Below the pieces are notes generated by a model. It saw only the letters and a program-made list of their open reading frames with translations, searched no databases and had not been told where the DNA came from. A stretch of DNA of 64,000 nucleotides, from the NCBI GenBank assembly GCA_003991915.1, contig RQTK01000219.1:212030-276029 (forward strand), read 5' to 3'. The stretch's first letter is position 1; each line of letters begins with the position of its first letter. This DNA is from Elysia chlorotica (Eukaryota > Mollusca > Gastropoda > Plakobranchidae). The position numbers and the translations under genes are program-made. Below are positions 62,215 to 64,000 of the stretch, piece after piece.

Positions 62215-63550
62215 ATCTCTCTCAGTATAAACCATGTTTTGCCCATGCTGCTCACCCAAGTAGAGGTAGATTGATCAATCTACTGAAGCAGACTGCCTGG
62301 TCGACTGACTTACTGACCTATCCAAATAAGTGACCGCTTACTCTCGGCACCTGTTACGCGTTGAAGCCAGGTTCTTGCCGGAAACCTCATACACTCTTTC
62401 TATACCTATCTACCTCTCTCATTTCGCTGGATTTAAATCTTAAAGCCCTCTTTCTGCAAAAATGTTACTCCCCCTCTCTTTTTTCTTTTTCATCTTTCTA
62501 CCCTATCTCCTCTTTGCTTTCTATTCCGTTATCCACCTTTGCCTCGGTCTATTTTCTATCCTTCCATTCCTTCCTCTACCTGCTCTCTTCACTCTCTCCT
62601 CACCAACCCAGTTAGTCTAGTTATAACATTACGCCGAACCAAAATGAGAAAACCAGCTTCCTACAATCTGATAGAGCATAATTTTATTTATAGATCTTCT
62701 CTACAGGTCCATCCTGTTCACTGAAAAATATGGTTTAGGATATTTACTTTTGCGGCTTTATTGCTAGTTTCCCAGTTCAAGCGAAAGATGGTTAAGGAGT
62801 TGGTTTCTTTGGGTGTTATCTGAATTGTTTTTATTTAGGGTTACGCTGCTGGGTTATATCACTTCGAAGTAGCGAATTGTATAGTTAGAACAAGCTCAAG
62901 TTTGCGTACACAGTAGAATTTTTTGGAACGCTCACCTTAAAATAACCTTGACTACAAAGAGAATCCTATATGTATCGAGCGATCATGTTCATCGGATAGA
63001 AGCAGGTCATTTTTTTTATAATTCGATGTCACATTATGCATGTAACATAATACGGAGACGCTTTACTAACCAAGATTTGAACCGTGCATCTTCTGTTTGT
63101 CATGGCTTTGGAACGTTCAATTGAATCACATCATGAGCATCGAAGAGTAACTTTTGTTTGCTCGTGATATGTCAACTTAAGTTTGTCGACAAAATAAAAC
63201 AATATCGAATGTAGACACAGCTATAATATTGGTTTCGCCGGGTCTTTGTTTACTGTAGTCCTTAGGAATTTTACATCCTCTGGACATCCTGAATAACTCC
63301 ACCAAACGGAGACAGTGGTATAAGCTTAAGTTTGAACCTCCTTCTTGCCCGTGCAGAACATTGACCAACTGCGCGATATGTATTTGGTGCGACCGCTTAA
63401 TAATGTTTATAAATCGGGCAATGTTGCCATATTAGAAGAGTTGGATCATGCAAGCGGTGTCCTTGGGGTGCATCCCCTATGGAGTCTCAGAGAGACCTTC
63501 ACCAAGCAAACATGCATTGGGCGTGTTTTTGAAAGAACGCCGGAATTTAA
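60724..63550. other. No gene recognised; CT microsatellite
   Basis: Overlapping frames at 60797-61091 are short and have no recognised motif. A CT tract is at 62162-62224, followed by pyrimidine-rich DNA to about 62610. A weak tRNA-like segment lies around 61115-61190. Confidence 0.4.
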
Positions 63551-63554
63551 ACCA

Positions 63555-63800
63555 TGGTACTTGTGTGCGGAGATCGAACCCGCAACTTTTCCATTAGAAG
63601 ACTCACGATTCTACCTTTGAACCACCTCGTGACTTGTCCTACCGACGTTTCTTTAAAGTCCGAAAGAATCAAAATGTTTTGAGTAGATTGCACGGGACTG
63701 AATGCCTGGGGACTACTGGTTGAGTCACTGTTTAACACGCCCAGCTGAGACAGGTGTCTTGACACTTCCACTCTGTCTCTGTGCAACAGCACGTTAACAG
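63555..63800 (-). mobile_element. tRNA-headed SINE
   Basis: On the minus strand the core 'ctgtctcagctgggcgtg' and 'gactcaaccagtagtccc' lies at about 63710-63765. The tRNA-like part lies at 63560-63635, with 'ggtggttcaaaggtaga' (A box) and 'gcgggttcgatctccgc' (a well-formed T arm and B box). The core and tRNA parts lie in the same relative positions as in the other copies. Confidence 0.65.
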
Positions 63801-64000
63801 TTGGCATAGTTTGACTCGGACCACAGTGCCGTCTAGGAATCTCCGTAGAAACGTAGACGAGACATGAGACATGACCAGCAGACAGATCCGCTCTCTCCTG
63901 CCAAAGCAGCGGGTCCAGCCACGGCCTTCCAGTCGATCTTCTGTGGTTGAGCAGGTGATACTCAGACAGGCGTGTCCTCGGAGCGCATCCATGTTATCTG

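Noticed and set aside
63732..63992. 86-codon frame at the right edge
   Set aside because: Overlaps the SINE core and reads on in Cys-rich nonsense; no splice or start support.

Overview
The window is animal genomic DNA, most likely from a mollusc and probably a gastropod. It is AT-rich, with short coding exons (about 37 to 407 nt) separated by GT-AG introns of hundreds to thousands of bases. It also carries many tRNA-headed SINEs sharing one core, LINE 3' remnants, foldback elements, long GA/CT/GGA tracts and very many local tandem duplications. The phylum is inferred from the style of the repeats and from gene content, not proven.

Two protein genes can be read with confidence, arranged head to head. 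From about 18.8 kb leftwards (minus strand) runs a gene for a GSAP/pigeon family protein (gamma-secretase activating protein homologue). Seventeen exons can be chained by phase, down to an exon ending at 2538. The C-terminal half lies beyond the left edge, the 5' start was not found, and one exon is cut by an 884-base assembly gap (11366-12249). From 22265 to 37332 (plus strand) runs a complete 24-exon gene for an HDAC10-like class IIb deacetylase of 744 codons. It has an intact N-terminal catalytic domain and a degenerate second domain. The two genes are not known to act together: one is a cytosolic lysine/polyamine-type deacetylase, the other a putative membrane-protease modulator. They may share a promoter region (about 19-22 kb), which holds a duplicated block with ETS and YY1-like motifs.

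The GSAP gene is the most unusual part. Two separate pairs of exons are each duplicated in tandem, and in both cases including both copies would shift the reading frame. Across all the copied exons the only four base differences are synonymous. Three minisatellites start at exon borders of this gene and repeat splice-donor or acceptor/branch sequence.

The right part (37.3-64 kb) has no recognisable protein gene. It holds the HDAC10 3' flank, a 3.1-3.2 kb head-to-tail duplication (44441-50773) carrying a foldback structure and a dead LINE tail, and a promoter-like first exon near 51.1 kb. It also holds a 181-196 bp tandem duplication, a 79-bp-arm hairpin (57678-57919), simple repeats, SINEs and one weak candidate exon at 60535-60723.
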